From NCBI GenBank assembly GCA_040754815.1, contig JBFMBX010000007.1:62001-126000 (forward strand): a stretch of DNA of 64,000 nucleotides, given 5' to 3'. The notes under the pieces are model-generated. The model saw nothing but the letters and a program-made list of their open reading frames with translations, did not search any database and had not been told where the DNA came from. Shown here piece by piece: positions 42,753 to 52,045 of this stretch. The position numbers were made by a program, and so were the translations under genes. This DNA is from Bellilinea sp040754815. Lineage in GTDB: Bacteria > Chloroflexota > Anaerolineae > Anaerolineales > Anaerolineaceae. Each line of letters starts with the position of its first letter. The first letter of the stretch is position 1.

Positions 42753-44567
42753 TCAATGGCAGACACCACTGCCGCTGTCGGTTGCGCCCATGCCGGCAAC
42801 CGGCACGAATTCCCAGTAATAGCCGTTCTCTTGCAACATCAATTTCAACACGCCGTAGGTGTATAAAATGTGTTTTTCGCTATGGGCTGCCACATCGCCA
42901 ATGCCGCGCAAACCCGCTCCCCCTGTGCCGATGATAAACTGGCGAATGCCGCGTTCCGAGTCGGGTTGACCGGCAGGATTGAGCGGGGCAAAGCGTTCAT
43001 AATGATGATCATGTCCGTTGATGATCACATCGGCGCCGGCATCGTAGAGGGCTTTCCAAAACGGGCGAACCACCTCGTTGCCGCCGCGCGCCGCCGAAGT
43101 GAACAGCGGATAATGCCAGATGGCCAGTGTGCAAAGGTTATCGTGGCTTTGCAAATCCTCGCGAAGCCACTCCATCTGAGGCGAGTTCTCGCCGCACCCG
43201 CCGGCATATTCACACACACTGTTCAGCACGATAATGTGCCACTGTCCCACATCGAAACTGTAATAACCCTTGCCCGCTTCGCCGGCCCGTTCGCCAAAAT
43301 AGGCAAAATAGGGCGCTCCCTGTGCCGTCAGCAGATCATGATTGCCGGGCGCAGGGTAGATGCGTTCTTTATGCCGCCCCCATGTCGGGTCAAAACACAA
43401 TTCATAATTGGCAGCCGAGCCCTCTTCGTTGGAATTATCTCCCGCGGTGAACACCGTGCCGGGGATTTGATCCAGAAGTTCGGCGGTATATTGACTGCCT
43501 TCCTCACCGCAGATGGCAATATCACCCGCCCCCACCAGCACAGCCTCGTTTTTGAAGAGCATTTCTTCCACCAGCGCGGCAAAATCGCGTCCGTTGCGTC
43601 GTAAAACCTCGACATAAAACTGCCCTGCTTCACCCCACACGGCAGCCGCTTCGATATGGCTGTGGTTGCGCCAGTCGTTATAGGCATAGATGATTTGCAG
43701 CCCGTGCGGCGACCCGGCTGCCTGTACCTGCCTGCCCCATTCCATCATGCTGCGTTCCAGATCCGCCAGTTCATTGCCATCCCAGCTGTTTACCCGCAGC
43801 GTGCGGCTTTCGGCCGGTGCCGGTTCGATGGGCGATTGGGGGTTTAAATCCACCCATACGTCCGGCTGGCTGGAACAGCGGTCATAATTTTCAAAAACCT
43901 GCATGATCAGATAAAAACGCTGATCGCGGTTGGCTTCCAGCCAGCGGCTGACCATGCCGCAGCCATCATCTACCTCGTCCACATCGAGAATCAGGGTCAA
44001 ACGGTGTTCCATTCGCCAGATGTTGGGGTGCATGGCAAAACTCTGGAACATCTCATCCAGAGTCTGGCGGATTAAAGCAGCAGAGGGATCGCTGTGTTTT
44101 TCCACATCCAGAAAGATCCCCCAGTAAAAATCCTGACCGCGGCTGGCCTGCAGAATTGCCGCCAGAAATGCACGGGCGCTTTCGTCCTTCCAGTGCATTG
44201 CCGCCGCCTGAATACCGGCTTCTTTCATTTCTTTGATTTGTGCTTCGATAATCTCCGGTTCGCGCGAATCGTATTCTCCGCGCGCCGGCTGAAGCGGAAG
44301 GTCTGCCCAGTCCTCTTTCGCATACGGATAGTAAATGGCAGCCCGCAGGGGCAGGCTCAGGTCATTGGCGGCGGGGGTCGGGATCAGGGTGGCCGTTGGG
44401 GATGGCACGGTGGTGGGAGTAAACACCGCCCTGATAGTGGCGGTGGGCGCCTGGCTTTCCGGGGTTGGTGTGGCGGGCGGTGGCGGCACAGCACACCCCG
44501 CCAGCCAGCAGGCGGCCACAAGAATAATGGAAATTGCAAGGGCTGACTTGCACTGTTGAAGTTTCAT
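42753..44567 (-). CDS. lipoprotein fusing GH99-like and purple-acid-phosphatase-like domains
   Basis: Protein of 604 aa. A lipoprotein signal (lipobox LAGC at about 23) and Thr/Pro linker are followed by a domain of about 280 residues (AAIYYPYAKEDW, IIEAQIKEMKEAGIQAAAMHW, IIYAYNDWRNHSHIE) resembling GH99/GH71 endo-acting glycoside hydrolases. The last 270 residues are a calcineurin-like phosphoesterase of purple-acid type: AGDIAICG, FTAGDNS, PAPGNHD, IWHYPLFTS and INGHDHHYERFAP supply the metal ligands. A typical GDxxY is changed (GDNSNEEGS). The combination would act on phosphorylated glycans outside the cell. AGGGAGG fixes the start at 44567. Confidence 0.75.
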   Translation of the reverse strand: MKLQQCKSALAISIILVAACWLAGCAVPPPPATPTPESQAPTATIRAVFTPTTVPSPTATLIPTPAANDLSLPLRAAIYYPYAKEDWADLPLQPARGEYDSREPEIIEAQIKEMKEAGIQAAAMHWKDESARAFLAAILQASRGQDFYWGIFLDVEKHSDPSAALIRQTLDEMFQSFAMHPNIWRMEHRLTLILDVDEVDDGCGMVSRWLEANRDQRFYLIMQVFENYDRCSSQPDVWVDLNPQSPIEPAPAESRTLRVNSWDGNELADLERSMMEWGRQVQAAGSPHGLQIIYAYNDWRNHSHIEAAAVWGEAGQFYVEVLRRNGRDFAALVEEMLFKNEAVLVGAGDIAICGEEGSQYTAELLDQIPGTVFTAGDNSNEEGSAANYELCFDPTWGRHKERIYPAPGNHDLLTAQGAPYFAYFGERAGEAGKGYYSFDVGQWHIIVLNSVCEYAGGCGENSPQMEWLREDLQSHDNLCTLAIWHYPLFTSAARGGNEVVRPFWKALYDAGADVIINGHDHHYERFAPLNPAGQPDSERGIRQFIIGTGGAGLRGIGDVAAHSEKHILYTYGVLKLMLQENGYYWEFVPVAGMGATDSGSGVCH

Positions 44568-44616
44568 TCCAAACCTCCCTTCTAACCGCCGAGATATCAC
44601 TCAAACGGCTTTTAAT

Positions 44617-44641
44617 ATTCTACCGAAAGTACAGGTATAAT
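44617..44641. promoter_or_regulatory. divergent promoter region
   Basis: A plus-strand TATAAT (44636-44641) serves the PLP decarboxylase gene with a leader of about 39 nt. A minus-strand TAGAAT (complement of 44617-44622) lies about 50 nt before the lipoprotein ATG. The two -10 boxes are only 13 bp apart, so the promoters should compete. No -35 match is strong on either side. Confidence 0.45.
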
Positions 44642-44686
44642 ATTGGCGTTTTACAGGTATGGATTTTTTTAAGGTGAGGAGTGGAA

Positions 44687-45826
44687 ATGAGCCTTTACTC
44701 TTTGGATGAAATTCACCGCCTGCTGGCGAAGGTGGATGGGCAGGAAACTCCGTTTCTGGTACTGGATGAAAGGCGGCTGCGGGAAAATGCGCGCCGCTTT
44801 CGGGCGGCCTTTCCTGCCGGAAGGGTTTACTTTTCCGTCAAAGCCAACAACCACCCGCGCGTGCTGAGCCTGTTTGCGGATGAAGGCATTGATTTCGATG
44901 TGGCCTCATGGGGAGAAATCGAACTGCTGGCCTCGCTTGGCATCCCTGCCGGGCGGATGATCTTCAGCGCGCCGACCAAAATCCCCCGCCACATCGAAAT
45001 GGCCTACCGCCTTGGCGTGCAGGTTTTTGCGTTCGATTCGGCGCTGGAAGTTGAAAAACTGGCCCGCCTTGCCCCCGGCGCATTATTGATGGCCCGAATG
45101 GCGGTGGACAACGAAGGCAGTTACTGGCCGCTGGAACGCAAATTCGGCATTCAGCCGGAGGAAGCCCTTCCTCTCTTTGAAAAGGCCATCCAGCTCGGTT
45201 TAAAACCGCACGGCTTCACCTTCCACGTCGGTTCACAGAACAGCGACCCGCTGGCGTGGGTGCGTGCTCTGGAGCGGCTGCATCCTCTCTGGATTGCACT
45301 GCGGGAAAAAGGCATCCGCCTTTCCGCCATCAACATCGGCGGCGGCTTCCCCACTCAATTCGATTCACCCGTGCCGGATGTTGAGGAAATTGCCCGCGCT
45401 GTGCGCGGCCGTTGGCAGACATGGTTTGGGGAACAGATCGAACTATGGATGGAACCGGGACGCGGTCTGGTGGGTAATGCGGGAGTAATGGCCGTCAGTG
45501 TAATCAACCGCGCCCGCCGCAACGGGCACGAATGGCTGTATGTGGATACCGGTGTGTTTCACGGTTTGATTGAAGGGCTGGAGATGTTTCATTTTCCCTA
45601 TAACATCCTCAGCGAAAAGCAGGATGAAGAACTCATCCCCTACACGGTGAGCGGCCCTACCTGCGACAGCGCCGATGTCATCCGCAGTGATGTGCATCTA
45701 CCCGCCAGCCTGACCCTTGGCGACCGGCTTTACATCTTTCCCGCCGGCGCCTATACCAATTCACTGGAACGGTACAACGGCATGGCATATCCTCCGGTAA
45801 TTGTGGTCAATGAAAAAGCCGGCTGA
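44687..45826 (+). CDS. PLP-dependent decarboxylase, ornithine/diaminopimelate type
   Basis: Protein of 379 aa with the alanine-racemase-like fold type III. The PLP Lys is in VYFSVKANNHPRVL (about 56). FTFHVGSQNSDP, INIGGGFPTQF, EPGRGLVGNAGV and the active-site Cys in GPTCDSADV follow the ornithine/lysine decarboxylase pattern more than LysA. It would make putrescine, cadaverine or a related polyamine, or else act in lysine synthesis. AGGAG lies 7 nt before the ATG. The next gene, a glycosyltransferase, starts 46 bp later. Confidence 0.83.
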   Translation: MSLYSLDEIHRLLAKVDGQETPFLVLDERRLRENARRFRAAFPAGRVYFSVKANNHPRVLSLFADEGIDFDVASWGEIELLASLGIPAGRMIFSAPTKIPRHIEMAYRLGVQVFAFDSALEVEKLARLAPGALLMARMAVDNEGSYWPLERKFGIQPEEALPLFEKAIQLGLKPHGFTFHVGSQNSDPLAWVRALERLHPLWIALREKGIRLSAINIGGGFPTQFDSPVPDVEEIARAVRGRWQTWFGEQIELWMEPGRGLVGNAGVMAVSVINRARRNGHEWLYVDTGVFHGLIEGLEMFHFPYNILSEKQDEELIPYTVSGPTCDSADVIRSDVHLPASLTLGDRLYIFPAGAYTNSLERYNGMAYPPVIVVNEKAG

Positions 45827-45872
45827 GCGTATAATTAAGTCCTGAAAATCTTTCCCAAGAGCGCAGGCGCAG

Positions 45873-46844
45873 ATGGACCTATCGGTGATCATTCCGGTTT
45901 ATAACGAAGAAGAGTCTTTACCTTTGCTGCATCAGGCAGTCCATCAGGCATTGGATGCGCTCAACCTGAGCTGGGAAATGGTACTCGTAGATGATGGCAG
46001 CCGCGATGCCAGCCCGCGCATCATCGAAGAACTCCATCAAGCCGATCCTGAGCACGTGCGCGGCATTTTACTGCGGCGCAATTTCGGCCAGACGGCCGCC
46101 ATCGCCGCCGGCATTGATCATTCTTGCGGCGATCTGGTCGTGCTGCTGGATGCCGACCTGCAAAACGACCCGGCCGATATCCCCGCCATGCTGGAAAAAT
46201 TGAACGAAGGCTACGATGTGGTCAGCGGCTGGCGGGTCAATCGGCAGGATCACTACCTGACCCGCACGCTGCCATCCCGCATTGCCAACTGGTTAATTTC
46301 CACAACGACCGGCGTTCACCTGCATGATTACGGCTGCACGCTCAAAGCCTACCGCCGCGAGGTGATTACCGGCTTCAAACTTTACGGTGAAATGCACCGT
46401 TTCATCCCCGTGTATGCTTACTCGGTGGGGGCAAAGATACTGGAAGTGCCTGTGCACCACCATCCCCGCCGTTTTGGCAAAGCCAAATACGGGCTGGAAC
46501 GCACCATCAAGGTTATTCTGGATTTGATTACGGTGAAATTTCTCAGCAGTTACGGCAATAAGCCCATTTATCTGTTTGGCGGGGCCGGTTTTCTGCTGAT
46601 TTTGATCAGCCTCATCACACTGTTTGTGCTTTTCGTCCGCCGTGTATTCTTCAACATCTCCGTGCTGGATTCGCCCATCTTCCAGATGAGCACCATGGTG
46701 TTCATCCTCGGTTTCCAATCCATTCTGATGGGGCTGATTGCCGAATTGCTGGTACGCACCTACCACGAATCGCAGGGCAAACCCACCTACACCGTCCGGA
46801 AAATCCTCGGCCAGAATAACCGCGTCCATGAGTCAGACCGTTGA
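45873..46844 (+). CDS. polyprenyl-phosphate glycosyltransferase (GT2)
   Basis: Protein of 323 aa. It has the GT2 domain with VIIPVYNEEESLPLL and DADLQNDPADIP (the DxD for the metal-sugar nucleotide), then the RRFGKAKYGLERTI motif and two C-terminal membrane segments (about 230-255 and 265-290). This is the layout of ArnC/GtrB/dolichyl-phosphate-mannose synthase-like enzymes that load a sugar on undecaprenyl phosphate. A TATAAT at 45830-45835 may give it its own promoter. It overlaps the following membrane protein gene by 17 bp, a likely user of the lipid-linked sugar. Confidence 0.88.
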   Translation: MDLSVIIPVYNEEESLPLLHQAVHQALDALNLSWEMVLVDDGSRDASPRIIEELHQADPEHVRGILLRRNFGQTAAIAAGIDHSCGDLVVLLDADLQNDPADIPAMLEKLNEGYDVVSGWRVNRQDHYLTRTLPSRIANWLISTTTGVHLHDYGCTLKAYRREVITGFKLYGEMHRFIPVYAYSVGAKILEVPVHHHPRRFGKAKYGLERTIKVILDLITVKFLSSYGNKPIYLFGGAGFLLILISLITLFVLFVRRVFFNISVLDSPIFQMSTMVFILGFQSILMGLIAELLVRTYHESQGKPTYTVRKILGQNNRVHESDR

Positions 46845-48822
46845 AACCGCTCCATTGCCGCTGCCTGCCGAACCCATGCGCAATGCCCCTGCCCTGCGCC
46901 TGTGGCTGCTGCTGGCGGATATTTTCGGCTTTTTGACCTTACCCGACCTGCTGGCCACCGGCCGTAACTCCGGCTGGTTCATTGCCCGTTATTCGTGGCA
47001 GTGGAGCCTGTTGATTGCAGCCTGTTTTTCATTCAGCCTTCTGTGCCTTTTTTTGTGGATAGGCCTGCAAAGCGGTAAAAGCCGCTGGCTGCTGCACCGG
47101 TTCAACTCTCTGATTCCCATCCTGCAAAGACTGCGCGGCTGGAATTACGTTTTATATGTTACCGGCTGGTTGCTGACCGCCCTCTTCATGCGTTTGTTTT
47201 ACGGCAAACACTTTACCGGTCTGAGCGACCGCCTGTGGATCATCTGGGTGGCAGCCGGGTTGACCGGCCTGTTTCTGTATGCCGCGCGGCGAATCGGTTT
47301 CTTTTGGGCGGTCGGTTTGGGGGTGTTGGTCGGCGGCTTTCTGGCGGTGTTGATGACTTACGCCGCCGGAATCAACCCCTACCCCTTCTCACTGGGCTGG
47401 TCGGAAGCCAGCCGTTACTATTACGCCTCCCTGCCCTTTGCCAGACAAATCTACGGCTTTTCCATCCCTCTTTCTCCGCTGCACGCTTCCCGCTATTTAC
47501 TGCTCGGTCTGGCTTATCTTGTCCCCGATGCGCCGCTCTGGTTTCACCGGCTCTGGCAGGTGATGCTGTGGATTGGCATGAATCTGGCCACAGCATGGGC
47601 GCTGACCCGCCGGCTTGGGCTGCGCGCTCCGCTGTGGGTAATCGGGGTCACCCTGTGGGGTTTTCTCTTCCTCATGCAGGGGCCGGTTTATTACCACCTG
47701 CACCTGTGCATCTTGCCGGTGCTGCTGGGCTATCACCCCCGCCGCCCGGCGCAGACCCTCGCCATGGTCATTCTGGCCTCCATCTGGGCCGGCCTCAGCC
47801 GGGTCAACTGGTTCCCCGTGCCGGCCATGCTGGCAATTGCCATTTATCTTCTGGAAACGCCCCTCAAAACCGCGCCGAACTGGCTGGCTTACTTTAGCCG
47901 TGCGGTGGTTTGGGCCGCCGCCGGTTTGATCAGTGCCTTCACGGCTCAGGCGGTTTATATTCCTCTCTCCGGCAATGAAGATCCAAGTTTATTTGCCTCC
48001 AGTTTTACCTCATCGCTGCTCTGGCATCGTCTGCTGCCCAGCGCCACTTCCGGCTGGGGCATTTTACCGTTGAGCGTATTGATCTCGCTGCCCCTGACGG
48101 CACTGATGGCGCTCAATCTGTTCAGGCAACGGGGCAAATGGCACCCCCTCCGTCTGCTCGCTCTGGCGGCCATGGCCGCCGTACTCTATGGCGGTGGGCT
48201 GGTCGTCAGCACCAAAATTGGCGGCGGCAGCAACCTGCACAATCTGGATGCCTTCTTTGTCCTGTTAATGGTGATCGGCTCTTACTTCCTCTTCGATAAA
48301 GCACTCCCCGACCAGCCTTTCGCCGCGACGATTCCGGTTCGTCCTCTGCCCCTGCTTTTTCTGATTCTCTTCATGCCTGTGGCGTGGTCAATGGCCCAAT
48401 TCAAGTTGCCCGCCGCCAGAGATTACCCGCAGGCCCAGACGGCTCTAAAGGAATTAAACAAACTGGTGGGCAGTGCGGCTGAGCGGGGTGAGGTTTTGTT
48501 CATCTCGCAACGCCACCTGCTCACTTTTGGGTATGTTAAAGATGTCCCGCTGGTTGCCGATTACGAACTGCTTCTACTTTCCGAAGCCTCCATTTCCAAC
48601 AACCGCCCGCTGTTAGAACGCTTTTATGCCGATTTGCAGCAGCAGCGCTTCAGCATGATTGTGGTTGACCGCCTTGTGCCGATTCCCCAGCGCCCCAAAC
48701 TGGATGCCTTTGCCGAAGAAAACAACCTGTGGGTTGACCGGATCGCCTTCCCCATCCTCGAATACTACCGCGAAGAAGCCTACTTTGGAGAGCAAAACCT
48801 GCAGGTACTGGTGCCGAAATGA
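46828..48822 (+). CDS. polytopic membrane protein, GT-C-like
   Basis: Protein of 664 aa with about twelve hydrophobic segments and a soluble C-terminal portion (from about 540: GEVLFISQRHLLTFGYVKD, LDAFAEENNLWVDRI). It probably takes a polyprenyl-phosphate sugar as donor, given the coupling to the GT2 gene upstream (17-bp overlap) and to the flippase-like gene downstream (4-bp overlap). No catalytic motif is clear enough to name a family. The ATG at 46828 avoids a long unlike extension. Confidence 0.6.
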   Translation: MSQTVETAPLPLPAEPMRNAPALRLWLLLADIFGFLTLPDLLATGRNSGWFIARYSWQWSLLIAACFSFSLLCLFLWIGLQSGKSRWLLHRFNSLIPILQRLRGWNYVLYVTGWLLTALFMRLFYGKHFTGLSDRLWIIWVAAGLTGLFLYAARRIGFFWAVGLGVLVGGFLAVLMTYAAGINPYPFSLGWSEASRYYYASLPFARQIYGFSIPLSPLHASRYLLLGLAYLVPDAPLWFHRLWQVMLWIGMNLATAWALTRRLGLRAPLWVIGVTLWGFLFLMQGPVYYHLHLCILPVLLGYHPRRPAQTLAMVILASIWAGLSRVNWFPVPAMLAIAIYLLETPLKTAPNWLAYFSRAVVWAAAGLISAFTAQAVYIPLSGNEDPSLFASSFTSSLLWHRLLPSATSGWGILPLSVLISLPLTALMALNLFRQRGKWHPLRLLALAAMAAVLYGGGLVVSTKIGGGSNLHNLDAFFVLLMVIGSYFLFDKALPDQPFAATIPVRPLPLLFLILFMPVAWSMAQFKLPAARDYPQAQTALKELNKLVGSAAERGEVLFISQRHLLTFGYVKDVPLVADYELLLLSEASISNNRPLLERFYADLQQQRFSMIVVDRLVPIPQRPKLDAFAEENNLWVDRIAFPILEYYREEAYFGEQNLQVLVPK

Positions 48823-49754
48823 CTTTCCCACCATCGCCGGCCCGAATCAACTGGAAAACCGCCGCTCAGGTGGGCGGCAGTTTGCTTTCACTGCTGCTTC
48901 TGGTGGGGCTGGTTTATCAGCAGGGGTGGGATGAGGTCATTTCTGCCGTCCGGCGCATTCCGCTGCCGGTGGTGCTTGTGGCACTGACAGTGATGTTGCT
49001 TTCACGCCTGTGCGTGGTGCTGCGCTGGTTTGTTCTTTTGCGCTCGGCACACGCCGCCGTATCCTTCAAAGCCATTTTTGAACTGGTGTTCGTCGGCCTG
49101 TTTGCCTCAAATTTTCTCCCTTCCACCATCGGCGGGGATGTGGTACGGCTGGCCGGGGCGGTCATGTTGCGGGTGGACGCCGGTTTGAGCGCCGCCTCAC
49201 TGGTTGCCGACCGGCTGATCGGCATGGCGGGGATGAGCGTCATGCTGCCGGCCGGTTTGATCACCATTACCAGCCGGGCCGCAGCCGGGCTGGCTGCCCT
49301 GCCGGCCGCCGTATTGCCCGTTCTTCCCCGCCGCTGGGGTGAAAAGATCAAATCCTTCATCCGGCAAGTGCTCGTCAGCCTGCGGCACTGGTTGCAGCAC
49401 CCGCGTGGTTTACTGGCCGCATTTGCCGCAACGTTCGGTCACATGGCCTGCACATTTTTCAGCGTCAGCCTGTTGTTGAGCGCATTGGGCACACCGCTGG
49501 ATTTCTGGAAGATCGGCGGATTGTGGAGTTTATCGTACTTCATCACCCTGCTGCCGGTTTCTATCAACGGACTTGGGCTGCAGGAAGTTTCCATTTCCTA
49601 TCTTTATCACACTTTTGGCGGTGTGCCGCTGGAAAACACCCTCACCCTCAGTTTGATGATGCGCCTGCTCTTTGTGGGGGCAAGTCTGCCCGGTGCGTTG
49701 TTTTTACCGCTGCTTGCCGGGCTGCGAAAAGCCGATAGCGACCATACCTCCTGA
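48819..49754 (+). CDS. lysylphosphatidylglycerol synthase TM-like (UPF0104) flippase domain protein
   Basis: Protein of 311 aa with about eight membrane segments. FASNFLPSTIGGDVVRLAGAVML and PVSINGLGLQEVSISYLYHTFG are the hallmarks of the family that includes the MprF membrane domain and AglD-like proteins. Members move charged or glycosylated lipids across membranes. The start overlaps the preceding gene by 4 bp (ATGA). It completes a three-gene set for lipid-linked sugar use. Confidence 0.85.
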   Translation: MTFPPSPARINWKTAAQVGGSLLSLLLLVGLVYQQGWDEVISAVRRIPLPVVLVALTVMLLSRLCVVLRWFVLLRSAHAAVSFKAIFELVFVGLFASNFLPSTIGGDVVRLAGAVMLRVDAGLSAASLVADRLIGMAGMSVMLPAGLITITSRAAAGLAALPAAVLPVLPRRWGEKIKSFIRQVLVSLRHWLQHPRGLLAAFAATFGHMACTFFSVSLLLSALGTPLDFWKIGGLWSLSYFITLLPVSINGLGLQEVSISYLYHTFGGVPLENTLTLSLMMRLLFVGASLPGALFLPLLAGLRKADSDHTS

Positions 49755-49776
49755 GCGGTATCGGCTCTGATCTTCC

Positions 49777-51156
49777 TCAATCTTCTGCTGGCACCGTGAC
49801 CTGCTGTACTTCCTTTTTAGATACTTCGGCTTCCGCCTGATCGGGAAGCACATCCGGCAGTTCATTTTCCAGATGGCGGATGCGCGGGTTCAGGTAGGCC
49901 AAAGCGGTGGAAAACATCAACAACAAACCGGAAAGGACGAACATCAACCCGATTCCGCGTCCCGGACCCGTGCCGAGCAACCCGCCGACTAAACTTTCGG
50001 CCAGCAAACCGCCCGGCTTCATCAGCGGCTCAAAAATCTGATCGGCCAGCGGGCCGGCCAGTAAAAATGCCAGCGGCATGATCGAACGGGAAATCAGACC
50101 GCGGATGGCAAACACTCGCCCCTGCACATCCGGCGCAACTTTGGTTTGAAATATGGCCTGACTGCAACCATTTGCAATGGGAACGGTGAAGAGAAAGACG
50201 AAAAATCCGGCTCCAATCCAGAAGGCATTGGGCCGCAAACCAATGGTAAGCACGGCCAGACTGCCCACGGCAATAAAACTCAACACGCCGGCAATGCGCC
50301 TTTTCGGGCCGCCCCAAATCCCCAGCAGTAAACTCCCCAGCAGCATTCCCAGCCCGGTAACGGTTTGCACCGCCCCCAGCACCGGTGGCGTTGAAAACGA
50401 AAGCACCAGCGGGCCGGTCAAAACGGCCGAAAAATTGAGCAAAAAATTGACCAGCGCAAAATAAAGCAGCAGATTAAACAATCCCCTGCGCTGGCGCAAA
50501 TAACGCCAGCCGAACAGAGCATCCTCCCAGATGCTTTTGCGCTGTGCAGTAGGTTCCTCACTGCTCAACGGCGGCTGAGGAATGCGGACGATGAGCAAAG
50601 CCCCCAGAGCAAAGAAGTAAGTGATGAAATCAATCAGAAAAATCCCCTGCAAGCCAATGACACCGAACAAAATGCCCGCCAGCAGCGGCGCCACCAGCAT
50701 TTCCAGCGATTGAGCCATCTGCATCAAACCGCTGGCGCGCGCCAGATCCTTCTTCGGCACCAGCATGGTAATCGAGGCGGTGTAAGCTGGCTCCTGAAAA
50801 GCCGCAAAGACCGAACCCACCACCGCCACCAGATAGATATTCCAGATTTGCAGTGAATTCGTCATTGCCAGAATGACCACCGCCAGCGTCACCAGCGCAT
50901 TGCCGGTATCGGCCAATATCATCAGCCAGCGCCGGTTCCAGCGGTCGGCCAGCGAACCGGCTACCGGCATCAGCAGCAGGCGCGGCAGGGTGCCAAATAA
51001 TACCGTCATGGCAAAGGGGGTTGCCTGTCCGGTCTGCTGGAAGATCCACACTCCCAGTGCAAAACTGGTCAGGCCTGAGCCGATAATCGAAATCACCTGA
51101 CCCAGCCAGATGATCAGAAAGGTGCGCATATTGCGCGGCTGCGGATAGGAATTCAT
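49777..51156 (-). CDS. MFS transporter, probable exporter
   Basis: Protein of 459 aa with twelve membrane segments. The first loop shows GSLADRWNRRWLMILADTGNAL, the MFS motif A region. It is closest to the MFS_3 group of macrolide and drug efflux pumps. A cytoplasmic tail of about 45 charged residues follows the last segment. It overlaps the regulator gene upstream by 4 bp, so the regulator very likely controls it. The 3' end lies 22 bp from the convergent flippase-like gene. Confidence 0.88.
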   Translation of the reverse strand: MNSYPQPRNMRTFLIIWLGQVISIIGSGLTSFALGVWIFQQTGQATPFAMTVLFGTLPRLLLMPVAGSLADRWNRRWLMILADTGNALVTLAVVILAMTNSLQIWNIYLVAVVGSVFAAFQEPAYTASITMLVPKKDLARASGLMQMAQSLEMLVAPLLAGILFGVIGLQGIFLIDFITYFFALGALLIVRIPQPPLSSEEPTAQRKSIWEDALFGWRYLRQRRGLFNLLLYFALVNFLLNFSAVLTGPLVLSFSTPPVLGAVQTVTGLGMLLGSLLLGIWGGPKRRIAGVLSFIAVGSLAVLTIGLRPNAFWIGAGFFVFLFTVPIANGCSQAIFQTKVAPDVQGRVFAIRGLISRSIMPLAFLLAGPLADQIFEPLMKPGGLLAESLVGGLLGTGPGRGIGLMFVLSGLLLMFSTALAYLNPRIRHLENELPDVLPDQAEAEVSKKEVQQVTVPAED

Positions 51157-51785
51157 TTCTCCTCCACGGTAGATTGATCGGCCTCACCCCGAAAATAAAA
51201 ACCGGGGTAAAAGGCGATCATCATGGCATATAACTGGCTGTCTTCGGATTCTCCCTGATCGGCCTGCTCAAATTCTTTGAGTAATTCCTCAATACGGCTG
51301 AGGAACTGCTCCGCCTGCGTTGGTGTAAGATGCGCCTGCTGACGATTGAGAACAACCCGCCGGGGGTGGGGTTTTTCGCCGTGCTCAAGGGCGTGCAAAC
51401 GCGCCTGCAGGCTGCGAATCAAATCCTCACGCGTCGTGTCAATCGTTCCACGTACGATGGACATCAGGCTTTCATTTTGTTCGCCGGCAGGAAAGGAAAA
51501 CAAATTCGGATCCACATCCAGTGTTTTGGAAGTGACCGTATACACCTTTTCAATCAAATTGGCAACCTGCCTGGTTTCGAAAACACGGATGAAACCGAAT
51601 TTTTCCAGTAGATTGAAATGATAGTACAGCTTGCTGGCAGTCATCCCCAGTCGTTCTGCAACCTGCCGAACGGTTTGCGGCTGGCGGATTAACACCTCGA
51701 AAATCTGCGCCCGCAGCGGATCCGAAATGACCCGCATGGTCTCGATATCCCGAATGATAAAGGTTGGAGCAGAGGTATTTTCCAT
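51153..51785 (-). CDS. ArsR-like winged-helix transcriptional regulator
   Basis: Protein of 210 aa. Residues 15-85 form an ArsR-type winged helix (RAQIFEVLIRQPQTVRQVAERLGMTASKLYYHFNLLEKFGFI). The remainder is helical and ends in a segment with several aromatic residues near YAMMIAFYPGFYF that may bind a ligand. No metal-binding Cys motif is seen, so the signal is probably a drug or metabolite. It is the first gene of a two-gene operon with the MFS exporter. A palindrome lies 41 bp upstream of its ATG. Confidence 0.85.
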   Translation of the reverse strand: MENTSAPTFIIRDIETMRVISDPLRAQIFEVLIRQPQTVRQVAERLGMTASKLYYHFNLLEKFGFIRVFETRQVANLIEKVYTVTSKTLDVDPNLFSFPAGEQNESLMSIVRGTIDTTREDLIRSLQARLHALEHGEKPHPRRVVLNRQQAHLTPTQAEQFLSRIEELLKEFEQADQGESEDSQLYAMMIAFYPGFYFRGEADQSTVEEK

Positions 51786-51825
51786 TCAATTCCTGTTTTA
51801 CGATAAAATAATTTTTTGCGATAAA

Positions 51826-51841
51826 TTTCATTATAATGAAA
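51826..51841. promoter_or_regulatory. palindromic operator candidate for the ArsR-like regulator
   Basis: TTTCATTATAATGAAA is a perfect 16-bp palindrome that includes a TATAAT -10 on the minus strand. Two GATAAA repeats lie between it and the regulator start (51802-51807, 51820-51825). Overlap of a palindrome with the -10 fits autorepression. Confidence 0.6.
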
Positions 51842-52045
51842 ACCCAATCTTTGTCAAGCAGTCAATCCATATAAGCCATACTCCCCCATTAAGCACCCAT
51901 TATCTGTGAATCTCTCCTCTTTCCCAAACCTGTTTTGCCTTACCTGAAATGGATTGACCTTAAGAATTTTACAAAGTGCTGGTATTTTGCAAAAAACCTG
52001 TTATAATATTATAGAACATATATTCTATTTAGATACTCAACAAAT

